From Triticum aestivum (lineage: Eukaryota > Streptophyta > Magnoliopsida > Poales > Poaceae): 64,000 bases of DNA. Shown in pieces: positions 44,980 to 58,398 of this stretch. The notes under the pieces are model-generated. The model saw only the letters and a program-made list of their open reading frames with translations. It did no database searches and was not told the DNA's origin. Made by a program: the position numbers and the translations under genes. Where the stretch lies: positions 316,852,921 to 316,916,920 of the forward strand of contig NC_057802.1 of the NCBI RefSeq assembly GCF_018294505.1, read 5' to 3'. Position 1 is the stretch's first letter. The number at the start of each line of letters is the position of its first letter.

Positions 44980-45245
44980 CATAAATTTGAAAAAGAGTTC
45001 GCAAATTCAAAAAAAGTTCATCAATTATCAAAAAAGTTCATCGAATTTAAAAAAGTTCATCCAATTTGAGAAAAGTTAATCGAATTTGAAAAAAGTTCAT
45101 CAAATTAGAAAAGAAGTTCATCGGATTTGAAAAAGTTCATCCAATTTGAAAAAAATCCATCGGCAATGAAAAAGTTCATCAAAATTTAAGAAAAAAGTTC
45201 ACCGATTTTGCTTAAAAATTTCATGATTTTTTTAAAAGTTCATTG
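44980..45245. repeat. Degenerate tandem repeat, AAAAAGTTCATCGAATTTG
   Basis: About a dozen imperfect units of 19-22 bp with consensus AAAAAGTTCATC(G/C)AATTTG, partly with indels. It is a minisatellite-like array without coding potential. Confidence 0.8.
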
Positions 45246-45502
45246 AACCAGGAACGAAAAAGGAAAAAAGGAAAGTAGGGGAAGAAAAGGATGAAAAAGA
45301 TGTATTTGTCACATGAGGTTGGGTGGCACGGTTGTCAGTGAAAAGAACCTCGATGGAAGAGGTCGTTGCTTCGATTCACGATGACCCCAATTTCTTTTTC
45401 GCTTAAGGACAGGAAAACACATAGACGGGCCAGGCCATTCAGATCGAAGGAAGCAGGCGGGGTGTGTGCTGTTTGCGAATAACACGGTAAGGGGGCGCCG
45501 CT

Positions 45503-46360
45503 TAGGGTTTGCCATGACCGAAGCACTTGCGTAAGAATTCTTGTCCTATACTCCTGGACGCATCTCCTCCGGACGACATTTTATTTTAACACTGGTTGGG
45601 TTCTAAAAACATCTACAAGCAGGATCACCTAATTTGGTGCCTTATACACCCGCGGACATGTTCGGACTTGTCCACCGGCAATGCCCGAACAGTAGCCATT
45701 TTGCCCTATCCACAATCACAAATTATAAATTCGGATACTCTATTTCATACAAAATCATGCAGTCTACGTAGATCATAGAGCGGACATGGACATGCAATTA
45801 GTTCCTCCAAAAAGGCCGAGATAGATGAAACAAGTAAAATATAAACATGGCTAGGAGGGTGGCAGCCGGAGTTTACCGCTTGGCTGGGCCCTGCCCTTGC
45901 AGTCGGTGGCGCGACGGTCCATCTCCCCCGGAGTTTAGGGTTTGCCATGACCGAAGCACTTGCGTAAGAATTCTTGTCCTATACTTCTGGACGCATCTCC
46001 TCCGGCCGACATTTTATTTCAACACTGGTTGGGTTCTAAAAGCATCTACAAGCAGGATCACCTAATTTGGTGCCCTATACACCCGCGGACATGTTCGGGC
46101 GTGTCCACTGGCAATGCCCGAACAGTAGCCAATTTGCCCTATCCACAATCACAAATTCTAAATTCGGATACTCTATTTCATACAAAATCATACAGTCTAC
46201 GTAGATCATAGAGCGGACATGGACATGCAATTAGTTCATCCAAAAAGGCCGAGATAGATGAAACAAGTAAAATATAAACATGGCTAGGAGGGTGGCGGTC
46301 GGAGTTTACCGCTTGGCTGGGCCCTGCCCTTGCAGTCGGTGGCGCGACGGTCCATCTCCT
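45503..46360. repeat. 432-bp tandem duplication
   Basis: TAGGGTTTGCCATGACCG at 45503 recurs at 45935, and the two copies match over their whole length with few differences (for example CTCCTGG/CTTCTGG, GGACGAC/GGCCGAC, GCAGCC/GCGGTC). The second copy ends at about 46360 (CGGTCCATCTCCTCCG). Each copy contains an ATGGCTAGGAGGGTGGC start-like segment near its end. Confidence 0.88.
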
Positions 46361-46532
46361 CCGTTTACACGTCGGTGGCGGGAGGGTCATCGTCGTTGTT
46401 CGAGGTGGTGCCGCTCTCCGATGCAAAATCATAGCCACAGAGGTGGTGGAGGAGGCGATGTTGCCCTTTGCGTGACGGGCGACCTTGAAGGCAACAGTCT
46501 CCTTCTCCTGCGTAAGGCGCTCAGATGCCTCG
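46280..46532 (+). pseudogene. Gene-like fragment cut by element B, left part
   Basis: From ATG 46280 the frame ends GDLEGNSLLLLRKALRCL and is interrupted by the LTR at 46533. If element B and one CCTCG copy are removed, the frame continues at 58399 with ETEVERLRVLALEARISDST to a TGA at 58518-58520, 124 residues in all. The C-terminal half would form a short leucine-rich coiled coil. The protein is not recognised; the N-terminal part lies in the tandem duplication and is unlikely to be real coding. Confidence 0.3.
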
Positions 46533-49500
46533 TGTGACGCCCCCGATTTGATCGTACACTAATCATGCACGCAAATGTGTACGATCAAGATCAGGGACTC
46601 ACGGGAAGATATCACAACACAACTCTAAAACATAAATAAGTCGTACAAGCATCATAATACAAGCCAGGGGCCTCGAGGTCTCCAATACAAGTGCTCGATC
46701 ACAGACGAGTCAGCGGAAGCAACAATATCTGAGCACAGACATAAGTTAAACAAGTTTGCCTTAAGAAGGCTAGCACAAACTAGGATACAGATCGAACGAG
46801 GCACAAGCCTCCTGCCTGGGATCCTCCTAACTACTCCTGGTCGTCGTCAGCGGGCTGCATGTCGTAGTAGGCACCTCCAGTGTCGTAGGTGTCGTCGTCG
46901 ACGGTGGCGTCTGGCTCCTGGACTCCAGCATCTGGTTGTGACAACCAGTAGAAAGAAAGGGGGAAAAGAGGGAGAGAAGCAACCGTGAGTACTCATCCAA
47001 AGTACTCGCAAGCAAGGAGCTACACTACATATGCATGGGTATATGTGTAAAGGGGCATATCAGTGGACTGAACTGCAGAATGCCAGAATAAAAGGGGGAT
47101 AGCTAGTCCTGTCGAAGACTACGCTTCTGGCCATCTCCATCTTGCAGCATGTAGAAGAGAGTAGATTGAAGTCCTCCAAGTAGCATCGCATAGCATAATC
47201 CTACCCGGCGATCCCCTCCTCGTCGCCCTGTTAGAGAGCGATCACCGGGTTGTATCTGGCACTTGGAAGGGTGTATTTTATTCAGTATCCGGTTCTAGTT
47301 GTCATAAGGTCAAGGTACAACTCCGGGTCGTCCTTTTACCGAGGGACACGGCTATTCGAATAGATAAACTTCCCTGCAGGGGTGCACCACATAACCCAAC
47401 ACGCTCGATCCCATTTAGCCGGACACACTTTTCTAGGTCATGCCCGGCCTCGGAAGATCAACACGTCACAGCCCCACCTAAGCACAACAGAGAGGTCAGC
47501 ACGCCGGTCTAACCCTATGCGCGCAGGGGTCTGGGCCCATCGCCCTATGCACACCTGCACGTTGCGTACGCGGCCGGAAGCAGACCTAGCCTAGTGGCGT
47601 TCCAGTCCAATCCGGCGCGCGCCACTCAGTCGCTGACGTCACGAAGGCTTCGGCTGATACCACGACGCCGGGATACCCATAACTACTCCCGCGTAGATGG
47701 TTAGTGCGTATAGACCAAATGGCCAGACTCAGATCAAATACCAAGAACTCGTTAAGCGTGTTATGTCGAAGTAACCGTGGACGCCGTCTAGGGCCAGGCC
47801 CACCTCTCACCTAGGCGGTCTCAACCTGCCTGTCGCTCCGCCACAAAGATCCACTTGCGGGTACTCCTACGAGCCGACCCGACTTTATTTACCACATGTG
47901 TCATGTATAGAGTATATAAGTATATACCCGTGATCACCACCCAAGTGATCACGGCCCGATAGTATAGCACAGCAGACGGACAAGAATGTAGGGCCACTGA
48001 TGGAAAACTAGCATCCTATACTAAGCATGTAGGATTGCAGGTAAAGGTAACAACAGTAGTAGCAAGGATAGGCTATGCATCAGGATAGGATATCGGAAAG
48101 CAGTAACATGCTACACTACTCTAATGCAAGCAGTATAGAGAAGAATAGGCGATATCTGGTGATCAAGGGGGGGGCTTGCCTGGTTGCTCTGGCAAGTAGG
48201 AGGGGTCGTCAACTCCGTAGTCGAACTGGGCAGCAGCAGCGTCGGTCTCGTAGTCTACCGGAGAGAAGAAGGGGGAAGAAACAGTAAATACAATGCAAAC
48301 ATAAGCATGACGATGCGTGACATGACAATGAGCGGTACTAGGTGTGCCCTAACGCGGCAGTAGGTGGTACCGGCGAAGGGGGGGAACATCCGGGAAAGTA
48401 TTCCCGATGTTTCGCATTTTCGGACAGATGAAACGGAGGGGGAAAGTTGCGTGTTTGATAGGTTAGGGAGGTGTGGTGGACGAACAAGCTACATATTCGG
48501 ATTCGTCTCGTCATTCTGAGCAACTTTCATGTACAAAGTTTTCCCATCCGAGTTACGGATTAAAAGATATGATTTTCTAAAGATTTAATCATTTTCTGGA
48601 ATTATTTAATTTAACAAAAAAAAGGAATATGACGTCAGCATGACGTAGTGATGACCTCAGCAGTCAACAGAGCGGCTGACCAGGTCAAACTGACCAGTGG
48701 GTCCTAGCTGTCATAGACAGTGGACTAACAGAAGATTAAACTAACTAAATTTAGATTAGTTAAGTACTGGACCCCACCTGTCATAGTCTAATCAGCTAAA
48801 CTAATTAGTTTTAATTACAGGATTAAGCGGTGGGGCCCGCACGTCAGTGGCTGGGGCCTGCCCAGTCAGCAGTTGACTGGGTCAACCCAGTCAACTGGGA
48901 CCCACGGGGCCCACTGGCAGTGGCTCTGGGGTGGCCCCAGGCCAGCCACGTCGGCGGCCGGCGCCGGAGCGACTCCGGCGACCAAAACAGAGGCGGCCCC
49001 TCGCCGGAGTTGGCCGGAATCGCGCTACAAGTGACCATTTGGCCCGGGGTTTGGCCCTACGGGACGCGCACGTCGCGCCGCATCAGATGTGGGCAGTGGC
49101 AGGAGCGGACACGGCCGGAATCGAGCGGGGCGTCGACGAGCGGCGACAGCCAGAGTTGGGCGAGCACGGGATCGACTCTACGGGCGCTAATGCGATGGAC
49201 TGGCGACACGAGCGGTATCGGGGCGATGCACTGAGCACGACCGAGTGCTTGCCCGGCCCTGAAACAAACGGCAGCAGCAGCGACAATGACCGCAGTGGCG
49301 GCGAGGTTCGGCAATGGCGGGGAAACGAAGCTAGGGGCGCGCAGGGAAAACGGGGAGAGAGGGGAGGTGTGCGAGCTCACAGTGGTCGCAGAGGAGGGGC
49401 GGCGAGGTCTGGGGCGCTGTGTAGCTCGTGAATCGACGGCGAGGTTGTGCGACGGCGGACAGGGAAGAAGATGAAGCAGGCGTCGTCGATGGGGCCTCCC

Positions 49501-50356
49501 GTCTTCGATCTAGCACCGTAGTCCACGTAGGGGGGGCACGCACTTCCTCCTGGACAGGACGGTGCAGCTGGAGGCGGCCGGGGGGGGGGCGGTGGTTCGC
49601 GTTGGCGAGCTCCGGCTTGGGCGTTCGGCGAGCTGGGAGGAGCAGGGAGAGTGGAAGAGGGCGAGGCAGATCTGGACGAGGCGAGAGGGGGGTATCGGGC
49701 GGCTAGGGTTCCAGGGGAAGGAGAGTGGGAGCCGGGGGTTCTTATCCACTCGCCGGCGCCAGCGAGCTGGTCCGGCGGGGCTCCTCCCCTGTAGCGACGT
49801 GCCTGAGGAACAGGACGAGCGACCGGGTGGGGGTGGGCCACTGGGCTGAGCTAGCTGGGCCGGTTCGGCTGGCTAGGCCCAGGGGCAGGGGTCTTCCCCC
49901 TTTTTTTGCCTTTCTCTTTTTAAAAACTTTTTATTATTTTCTATTTTTTGTTTTCCTTTTTGTTACTATTTATGTTAGTTTTATAAATAATAAAATTAGT
50001 TCCTAAAATAGTATTACTACTTATTCTAATGCCACAATAACTTGGGCACCCAAACAAATTAGTTTAACATTTTATATATTATAAAAGGAATTTAATTATT
50101 GGTTTTAGCTACTATTTATTTACTTTCGAGCATTCAGTTATTTTATAAAAGTGTGGTTTCTCCACCATAATTACCTATGCAATATTTGGTTCACTCCGAA
50201 CATTTTAGTTTTAATATTTGAAAACTTTTATTGTTTGCTTGATTTTGAATTTGAATTTGAATCGGTTTCGAACTAACGCGAGATTAGTAACAGTAATAGA
50301 GGTGACATGGCAACATTAGTAGAGGTTTACTGTAGCTTGATTATCCGGGCGTCACA
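46533..50356 (-). repeat. 3' LTR of element B
   Basis: Opens TGTGACGCCCCCGATTTG and closes TTATCCGGGCGTCACA (+ strand). It has a GC-rich block at 48840-49860 with long spurious ORFs on both strands, matching 56870-57900 of the other LTR and 12785-13600 of element A in type. Confidence 0.92.
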
Positions 50357-53300
50357 ATTCTCCTCCACTACAAGAAATCTCGTCCCGAGATTTAGGAGCG
50401 GGAGTAAGGGGGAAGGGATTTGGTTACGAAATTCTAACGAACCTTCTTGTTCTTGGTTGCTCTTCTCGAAGAGGTCGATACATTACATTGATGTCTTCAT
50501 TTCTCTTGCTTAAGGTAATCATGATGAAGCTGGCATCCTTTCTTCGGGAACTCCATCGTACTTACGAAGGACAAGGGGTAACTTCGGAATAACAGACCTC
50601 TGAACGGTTGACTATCTGGTTGATAACATCGGGGAAGGTGGCGGAAAGTAACTCTCGAATGGAAATTTAAGACAATATCGAGAGCAAAGTAAGGAGGTAT
50701 CGTGGGGAAGTTTCGAGCGGGCAGGCAATCGTTCGATGCCTGAAGGGTTCAGAGCAACGGGAATAAGTGTTGTGTCTGATACCAAAATTGATGATCTCAC
50801 GAAAGGTGGCACGTGAATTACATACGAAGCCAAGCGTGAGGAATAACCTTGGGAACAGGGGGTGTACAAGAGAGTCAGGTTTCGATCCTGTGGAACTGTG
50901 GGTTATGGGCCCACCATGTGGGTTAAAAGTAGAAAGGGCAGTAATGTCTTGCACGATCATGTAAGCAAGGCATGTAAGAGGATAGCCTGTCTTTTATGTC
51001 GGCAACAACATCGGTACCAAGGGCGAGGGACGAAGAGAACCATTTTCCTGCTCGTTGAAACGAGGCGGACCATTAGGCAAAGTTCTCGTCCATCGGTGGC
51101 TACCGGGATGTCATCAACAATAGTAACAGGGTCTTGCTGACAGAATTGTACACCGAGGTGTTTACATAAGCAGGAGAATATTACTGCTTAGATCATATAG
51201 AACTCAAGAAGGGTTAAACAAAAGAATGGAAAGGAAAATATCATTATCAGATTAAACAGAACAATGGAAAGGAAAATGTGTTTAAACACATATTTCAAGG
51301 GTATATTCTTCCCAAGGGTAAGCAGAGCATGATATCCATGTCGGGATATAACGTAGAAAACCCTTTAGGAAAGAGGAGAGAAATTTCATGCCATTACCCA
51401 TACAACGGTGTTTGGATAATTGATAAAGAAAGTTTAGCATTGTGCTTCAAATGTTCTTATTAAAATTCGGAGTACCACAGACATGCTTCGAGATAGCATT
51501 GACATGGTCTTCAAGCAAAAGACAGACTTGGAATACACAAGGATTCATCAGGAACAACATATAGAATAAGTCTTTCAATTTCCTCATGGAAGAATGGTTA
51601 ACCTTGCTAAAAAGGAAATTATAACAAAAGGTCCTCTGGCTAGGGGTGCTAAGCAAAGACACCACCTTATCGAGTTATGTAGAGACCAATGTTATAACTC
51701 TTGGAAATATGTTCCAACCATCATATCTGACCGAGATTCAGATCTGATTGGTGTCACGATTCCTCAGACTTAGGATGCCTAAGAAGAAAAAGGTGCAACA
51801 CCAATTGACGAGATGACATTGTAAGATTCTCGGGAAACGAACTATGGAAGCGAGTTCCGAAACAAGAGTCCATCAGTATACCAACGAGAGGATGAGGAGG
51901 TGGCTGATTGACTCAGCGACAATCCATTGAGATTTCCAAAAGATGGATTTCCACAACTATTTGACCAAGGAGATAACATTAGCTAGATCGAATGATATAA
52001 TGAGGTATGCTCGAGGAAAACATACCCAATTAAACATTGGTTGAAAGGTGCACCCGAAATATGGGATGGGTTGCACGACCAACGTCGGAATGGTGATTCA
52101 ATAATCAATAGTCTAAGAATGAACGGCCGACCATTGACTTCAAAGCAATAGGGTTGCTAGAAGTTTTAGAATCCGAACAACACAGTTCACCTGTTGGTAT
52201 CCCGGTTAGAATCAACACGTGAACCTGGAAATGAATGGAGATGGCGAGAAGTATTACTATATCAGGAATTCTTAAGAGGTGGGGCAATCCTCACAACATC
52301 CTTGACATGAAAGACAGTAATACTTCAATGTAGAACATAACATAAGCTGGTTAGCAAGGAGCTCCATAACATGATCAAGTTTGTGATGAAAGGAATGTAA
52401 GGATGTTGTCGATGGTAACTCAAATTACCAAGGAACGAGGATGGCACTTATCATCAAGAATTCCATTGATATCCTGGAAGGAGTCAAAATGTTGATGATA
52501 ATCACAACATTTTGTTGTCGAGGGGATCCACGAAGAAGCAATTGATCAGCGACTGCATAAAGCAAAAGGACTGATGCAACAAAAGATTATTGGAGCCACA
52601 GATACTACACAAACTCGGGGTCAAGTTTGTTGTTCGAGGTGAAACGATATGACGAGGAAAATCGACGTAAGCTTAGCTCATCGTCGAAAGTGGTGCTCCG
52701 GGAATAAGGACCAGGTAGCACAGTTAAAATCATCAAGATAATGATATAGCCGAGCAGGCTAGGGATGACGTGATCGAGTACGAACTCGTAAGCAAAGGAG
52801 ATTACTAAGAGTTGTTTAATCGTGATGCGGACTCGATTCAGTTATCGATGTCCTTGAATGTTTAATAACTCGGAGCCCGTGAAAAATTGGAATCAATGAG
52901 AATGTAATACTTGATGGAGAACTCATAATAAGTTATGCAGTTCCGTGATAATCTCGAGATACCAGGGGGGTAATACTCGACGACAAACCAAAGTAGAGGT
53001 TGGACTGGGGTATTTCTCTTCAGAAGACAATTACTTGAACTTGCATAGGAAATGGTATTTAAAGGAGAACATGGTCGGAACCACGATCGCAAAGGATCAA
53101 TTCACCGATACCAGATGATATTATACCAGTGAAATAGTTATTATTATAAGAAGCTTCCATGATAGGATCTACATCGTGTCCATGGGCATGAACACAAAGG
53201 TTCAAGGTCGACTCCCACTTCTGCAATGCACAACCTTTCATTCACTTCTCATTTTTCAAAGAAGTTGTAGTGTTGAAATTTTATCTGGCAAAATACCAGA

Positions 53301-54531
53301 AGAGTATGACTCATGAAAAACTTTCGAGTTCACACATATTATGAAAGGCATAGGTTCAACCCATCAAGGCATCTTAGGAACATATACCACAAACTTCGGA
53401 GTAAATATTACAAGCTCGAAAGAAGAGCATTGTTCAAAAACAGATGATACAATTTACCAAAGGCATTATATACCCATGGAAAGGCTCACAAGGTTATTCA
53501 ATATGAAGGACACTATCGGATAAAATCCAACAAAGGAACCGATGGTCCACAAGGGATCTGATGTGAGCATCGGTACTCAACCAGAGGAAGAAGAACGCAA
53601 GGAGATCGGATTATAGAAACAACTGACTAACTCAAAGTTCAAATGCAAAAGAATTATGATTTCCAAATCAGGGGGTCAGAAGCAACGCTCTGATCAAGGA
53701 TGGATAAGTTGAGTAGGCTTAGGGGTACAATCGATGGCAATTTGATAGGTCGAGATCCAGCTCACGTTTAAAATGACGTCTGAGCCGGAAGGATGAATTC
53801 TAGGATCTGATTGAGGATTGCGAGCTTTCGCAACAAATTGAATCAACGGACTCAAAATGATAATGACAATAGATGCCAATAAGATTTAGACTTATGGGAT
53901 TAACCATAATGCAAGCAAGTAAGAATTTCAAGAGCAATAGGCTACTCAGGATTTCGGAAGTTCAAATAGTATTTTGAAGACTTTTGTGAAATACATGAAT
54001 CAACTGGGGATGAGCAAATATCCGGTGAGTGCTAGAAATTATCCTTAATGGTATTCATGTGGCAAAGAACAGCAAGGCAGTAAGCTCAAAGGATTCTCGG
54101 AGCAGCAAAGAGGATTTTGGGGTATCTTGTAATAACAATATCAACTGGGAAACATTGTATGAATGGCGAGTATACGTGGCTATCCATAGGAGTTTATCGT
54201 TGAAAGGGAATTGCAAAAGCGATGAACACAAGTTCTCGGGTTATCAGCGGAGAGTATCTTCAGGGTCTTCACGTGCAACAGACGATCATCAGTAATAAGG
54301 GGCTCTCCGGGTGAAAGTGATAACGAGATCCTAATGTCAGATTTAGCAAAATTCAATTAACCCGAATAGAAGAGAGATCAGAGTCCCAGATTATAGACAA
54401 GGAGTAAAAGATCCTAGTACCACCCAATGGCGACGTGGGCCCGTAAGACACACAGCCATGTTAGTAAAAGTTTTGCAATGACTAGACTCAACTTCGGCCA
54501 AGGAGTTGGAAAGGGGGATTCCTACAGGCAG
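50357..54531 (-). mobile_element. Interior of element B
   Basis: About 4.2 kb; 50357-53960 is the inverted counterpart of 3611-1 of element A. ORFs are shorter than 100 codons and none shows a retrotransposon domain. On the left edge AGTGGAGGAGAAT (minus strand, 50357-50369) is the polypurine tract. Confidence 0.8.
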
Positions 54532-54549
54532 TTGGCTCTGATACCAACT
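54532..54549 (-). other. Primer-binding site of element B (Met-tRNA type)
   Basis: On the minus strand, right after the 5' LTR, the sequence reads AGTTGGTATCAGAGCCAA. TGGTATCAGAGC is the standard plant initiator-Met primer site. Confidence 0.9.
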
Positions 54550-57500
54550 TGTGACGCCCCCGATTTGACCGTACACTAATCATGCACGCAAATGTGTACG
54601 ATCAAGATCAGGGACTCACGGGAAGATATCACAACACAACTCTAAAACATAAATAAGTCGTACAAGCATCATAATACAAGCCAGGGGCCTCGAGGGCTCG
54701 AATACAAGTGCTCGATCACAGACGAGTCGGCGGAAGCAACAATATCTGAGCACAGACATAAGTTAAACAAGTTTGCCTTAAGAAGGCTAGCACAAACTGG
54801 GATACAGCTCGAACGAGGCGCAGGCCTCCTGCCTGGGATCCTCCTAACTACTCCTGGTCGTCGTCAGCGGGCTGCACGTAGTAGTAGGCACCTCCAGTGT
54901 CGTAGGTGTCGTCGTCGACGGTGGCGTCTGGCTCCTGGACTCCAGCATCTGGTTGCGACAACCAGATAGAAAGGAAAGGGGGAAAAGAGGGAGAGAAGCA
55001 ACCGTGAGTACTCATCCAAAGTACTCGCAAGCAAGGAGCTACACTACATATGCATGGGTATATGTGTAAAGGGGCATATCAGTGGACTGAACTGCAGAAT
55101 GCCAGAATAAAAGGGGGATAGCTAGTCCTGTCGAAGACTACGCTTCTGGCCATCTCCATCTTGCAGCATGTAGAAGAGAGTAGATTGAAGTCCTCCAAGT
55201 AGCATCGCATAGCATAATCCTACCCGGCGATCCCCTCCTCGTCGCCCTGTTAGAGAGCGATCACCGGGTTGTATCTGGCACTTGGAAGGGTGTATTTTAT
55301 TCAGTATCCGGTTCTAGTTGTCATAAGGTCAAGGTACAACTCCGGGTCGTCCTTTTACCGAGGGACACGGCTATTCGAATAGATAAACTTCCCTGCAGGG
55401 GTGCACCACATAACCCAACACGCTCGATCCCATTTGGCCGGACACACTTTTCTGGGTCATGCCCGGCCTCGGAAGATCAACACGTCGCAGCCCCACCTAA
55501 GCACAACAGAGAGGTCAGCACGCCGGTCTAACCCTATGCGCGCAGGGGTCTGGGCCCATCGCCCTATGCACACCTGCACGTTGCGTACGCGGCCGGAAGC
55601 AGACCTAGCCTAGTGGCGTTCCAGTCCAATCCGACGCGCGCCACTCAGTCGCTGACGTCATGAAGGCTTCGGCTGATACCACGACGCCGGGATACCCATA
55701 ACTACTCCCGCGTAGATGGTTAGTGCGTATAGACCAAATGGCCAGACTCAGATCAAATACCAAGAACTCGTTAAGCGTGTTATGTCGAAGTAACCGTGGA
55801 CGCCGTCTAGGGCCAGGCCCACCTCTCACCTAGGCGGTCTCAACCTGCCTGTCGCTCCGCCACAAAGATCCACTTGCGGGTACTCCTACGAGCCGACCCG
55901 ACTTTATTTACCACATGTGTCATGTATAGAGTATATAAGTATATACCCGTGATCACCACCCAAGTGATCACGGCCCGATAGTATAGCACAGCAGACGGAC
56001 AAGACTGTAGGGCCACTGATGGAAAACTAGCATCCTATACTAAGCATGTAGGATTGCAGGTAAAGGTAACAACAGTAGTAGCAAGGATAGGCTATGCATC
56101 AGGATAGGATATCGGAAAGCAGTAACATGCTACACTACTCTAATGCAAGCAGTATAGAGAAGAATAGGCGATATCTGGTGATCAAGGGGGGGGGCTTGCC
56201 TGGTTGCTCTGGCAAGTAGGAGGGGTCGTCAACTCCGTAGTCGAACTGGGCAGCAGCAGCGTCGGTCTCGTAGTCTACCGGAGAGAAGAAGGGGGAAGAA
56301 ACAGTAAATACAATGCAAACATAAGCATGACGATGCGTGACGACAATGAGTGGTATAAGGTGTGCCCTAACGCGGCAGTAGGTGGTACCGGCGAAGGGGG
56401 GGGGGACATCCGGGAAAGTATTCCCGATGTTTCGCATTTTCGGACAGATGAAACGGAGGGGGAAAGTTGCGTGTTCGATAGGTTAGGGAGGTGTGGTGGA
56501 CGAACGGGCTACGTATTCGGATTCGTCTCGTTGTTCTGAGCAACTTTCATGTACAAAGTTTTCCCATCCGAGTTACGGATTAAAAGATATGATTTTCTAA
56601 AGATTTAATCATTTTCTGGAATTATTTAATTTAACAAAAAAAGGAATATGACGTCAGCATGACGTAATGATGACCTCAGCAGTCAACAGAGCGGCTGACC
56701 AGGTCAAACTGACCAGTGGGTCCTACCTGTCATAGACAGTGGACTAACAGAAGATTAAACTAACTAAATTTAGATTAGTTAACTACTGGAGCCCACCTGT
56801 CATAGTCTAATCAGCTAAACTAATTAGTTTTAATTATTAAAATGCTTTAATTACAGGATTAAGCGGTGGGGCCCGCACGTCAGTGGCTGGGGCCTGCCCA
56901 GTCAGCAGTTGACTGGGTCAACCCAGTCAACTGGGACCCACGGGGCCCATTGGCAGTGGCTCTGGGGTGGCCCTAGGCCAGCCACGTCGGCGGCCGGCGC
57001 CGGAGCGACTCCGGCGACCAAAACAGAGGCGGCCCCTCGCGGGAGTTGGCCGGAATTGCGCTATAAGTGACCATTTGGCCCGGGGTTTGGCCCTACGGGA
57101 CGCGCACGTCGCTCCGCATCAGATGTGGGCAGTGGCAGGAGCGGAGACGGCCGGAATCGAGCGGGGCGTCGACAAGCGGCGATAGCCGGAGTTGGGCGAG
57201 CACGGGATCGACTCTACGGGCGCTAATGCGATGGACTGGCGGCACGGGCGGTATCGGGGCGATGCACTGAGCACGACCGAGTGCTTGCCCGGCCCTGAAA
57301 CGAATGGCAGCAGCAGCGATGATGACCGCAGTGGCGGCGAGGTTCGGCAATGGCGGGGAAACGAAGCTAGGGGCGCGCAGGGAAAACGGGGAGAGAGGGG
57401 AGGTGTGCGAGCTCACAGTGGTCGCAGAGGAGGGGCGGCGAGGTCTGGGGCGCTGTGTAGCTCGTGAATCGACAGTGAGGTTGTGCGACGGCGGACAAGG

Positions 57501-58393
57501 AAGAAGATGAAGCAGGCGTCGTCGATGGGGCCTCCCGTCTTCGATCTAGCACCGTAGTCCACGTAGGGGGGCATACACTTCCTCCTGGACAGGACGGTGC
57601 AGCTGGAGGCGGCCGGGGGGGGGGCGGTGGTTTGCGTTGGCGAGCTCCGGCTTGGGCGTTCGGCGAGCTGGGAGGAGTAGGGAGAGTGGAAGAGGGCGAG
57701 GCAGATCTGGACGAGGCGAGAGGGGGGTATCGGGCGGCTAGGGTTCCAGGGGAAGGAGAGTGGGAGCCGGGGGTTCTTATCCACTCGCCGGCGCCAGCGA
57801 GCTGGTCCGGCGGGGCTCCTCCCCTGTAGCGACGTGCCTGAGGAACAGGACGAGCGACCGGGTGGGGGTGGGCCACTGGGCGGAGCTAGCTGGGCCGGTT
57901 CGGCTGGCTAGGCCCGGGGGCAGGGGTCTTCCCCCTTTTTTTTGCCTTTCTCTTTTTTAAAAACTTTTTATTATTTTCATTTTTTTGTTTTCCTTTTTGT
58001 TACTATTTATGTTAGTTTTATAAATAATAAAATTAGTTCCTAAAATAGTATTACTACTTATTCTAATGCCACAATAACTTGGGCACCCAAACAAATTAGT
58101 TTAACATTTTATATATTATAAAAGGAATTTAATTATTGGTTTTAGCTACTATTTATTTACTTTCGAGCATTCAGTTATTTTATAAAAGTGTGGTTTCTCC
58201 ACCATAATTACCTATGCAATATTTGGTTCACTCCGAACATTTTAGTTTTAATATTTGAAAACTTTTATTGTTTGCTTGATTTTGAATTTGAATTTGAATC
58301 GGTTTCGAACTAACGCGAGATTAGTAACAGTAATAGAGGTGACGTGGCAACATTAGTAGAGGTTTACTGTAGCTTTATTATCCGGGCGTCACA
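54550..58393 (-). repeat. 5' LTR of element B
   Basis: 3844 bp, TG...CA bounded, closely similar to the 3' LTR with scattered substitutions (for example GATTTGACCG/GATTTGATCG, GAGGGCTCG/GAGGTCTCC) and a 20-bp-scale length difference near 56838 (AATTATTAAAATGC). Confidence 0.92.
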
Positions 58394-58398
58394 CCTCG

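Larger units (their letters stand above)
46533..58393 (-). mobile_element. Element B: complete long-LTR Gypsy-like retrotransposon
   Basis: Two LTRs of 3824 bp (46533-50356) and 3844 bp (54550-58393) flank a 4193-bp interior; total 11.86 kb. The target duplication is CCTCG at 46528-46532 and 58394-58398. The Met-tRNA-type primer site next to the right LTR and the polypurine tract next to the left LTR place it on the minus strand. The interior matches element A by eye but no gag, protease, RT or integrase motif is found in any frame. LTRs nearly twice the summed interior and no pol argue for a non-autonomous family. I do not assign a family name. Confidence 0.92.

Noticed and set aside
44980..45245. 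CRISPR-like array
   Set aside because: Units are degenerate, contiguous and lack unique spacers; this is a plant minisatellite.
49377..49841. 154-codon minus-strand ORF (and its twin at 57367-57876)
   Set aside because: A Pro/Ser/Arg-rich frame in the GC-rich LTR block of element B, duplicated in both LTRs.
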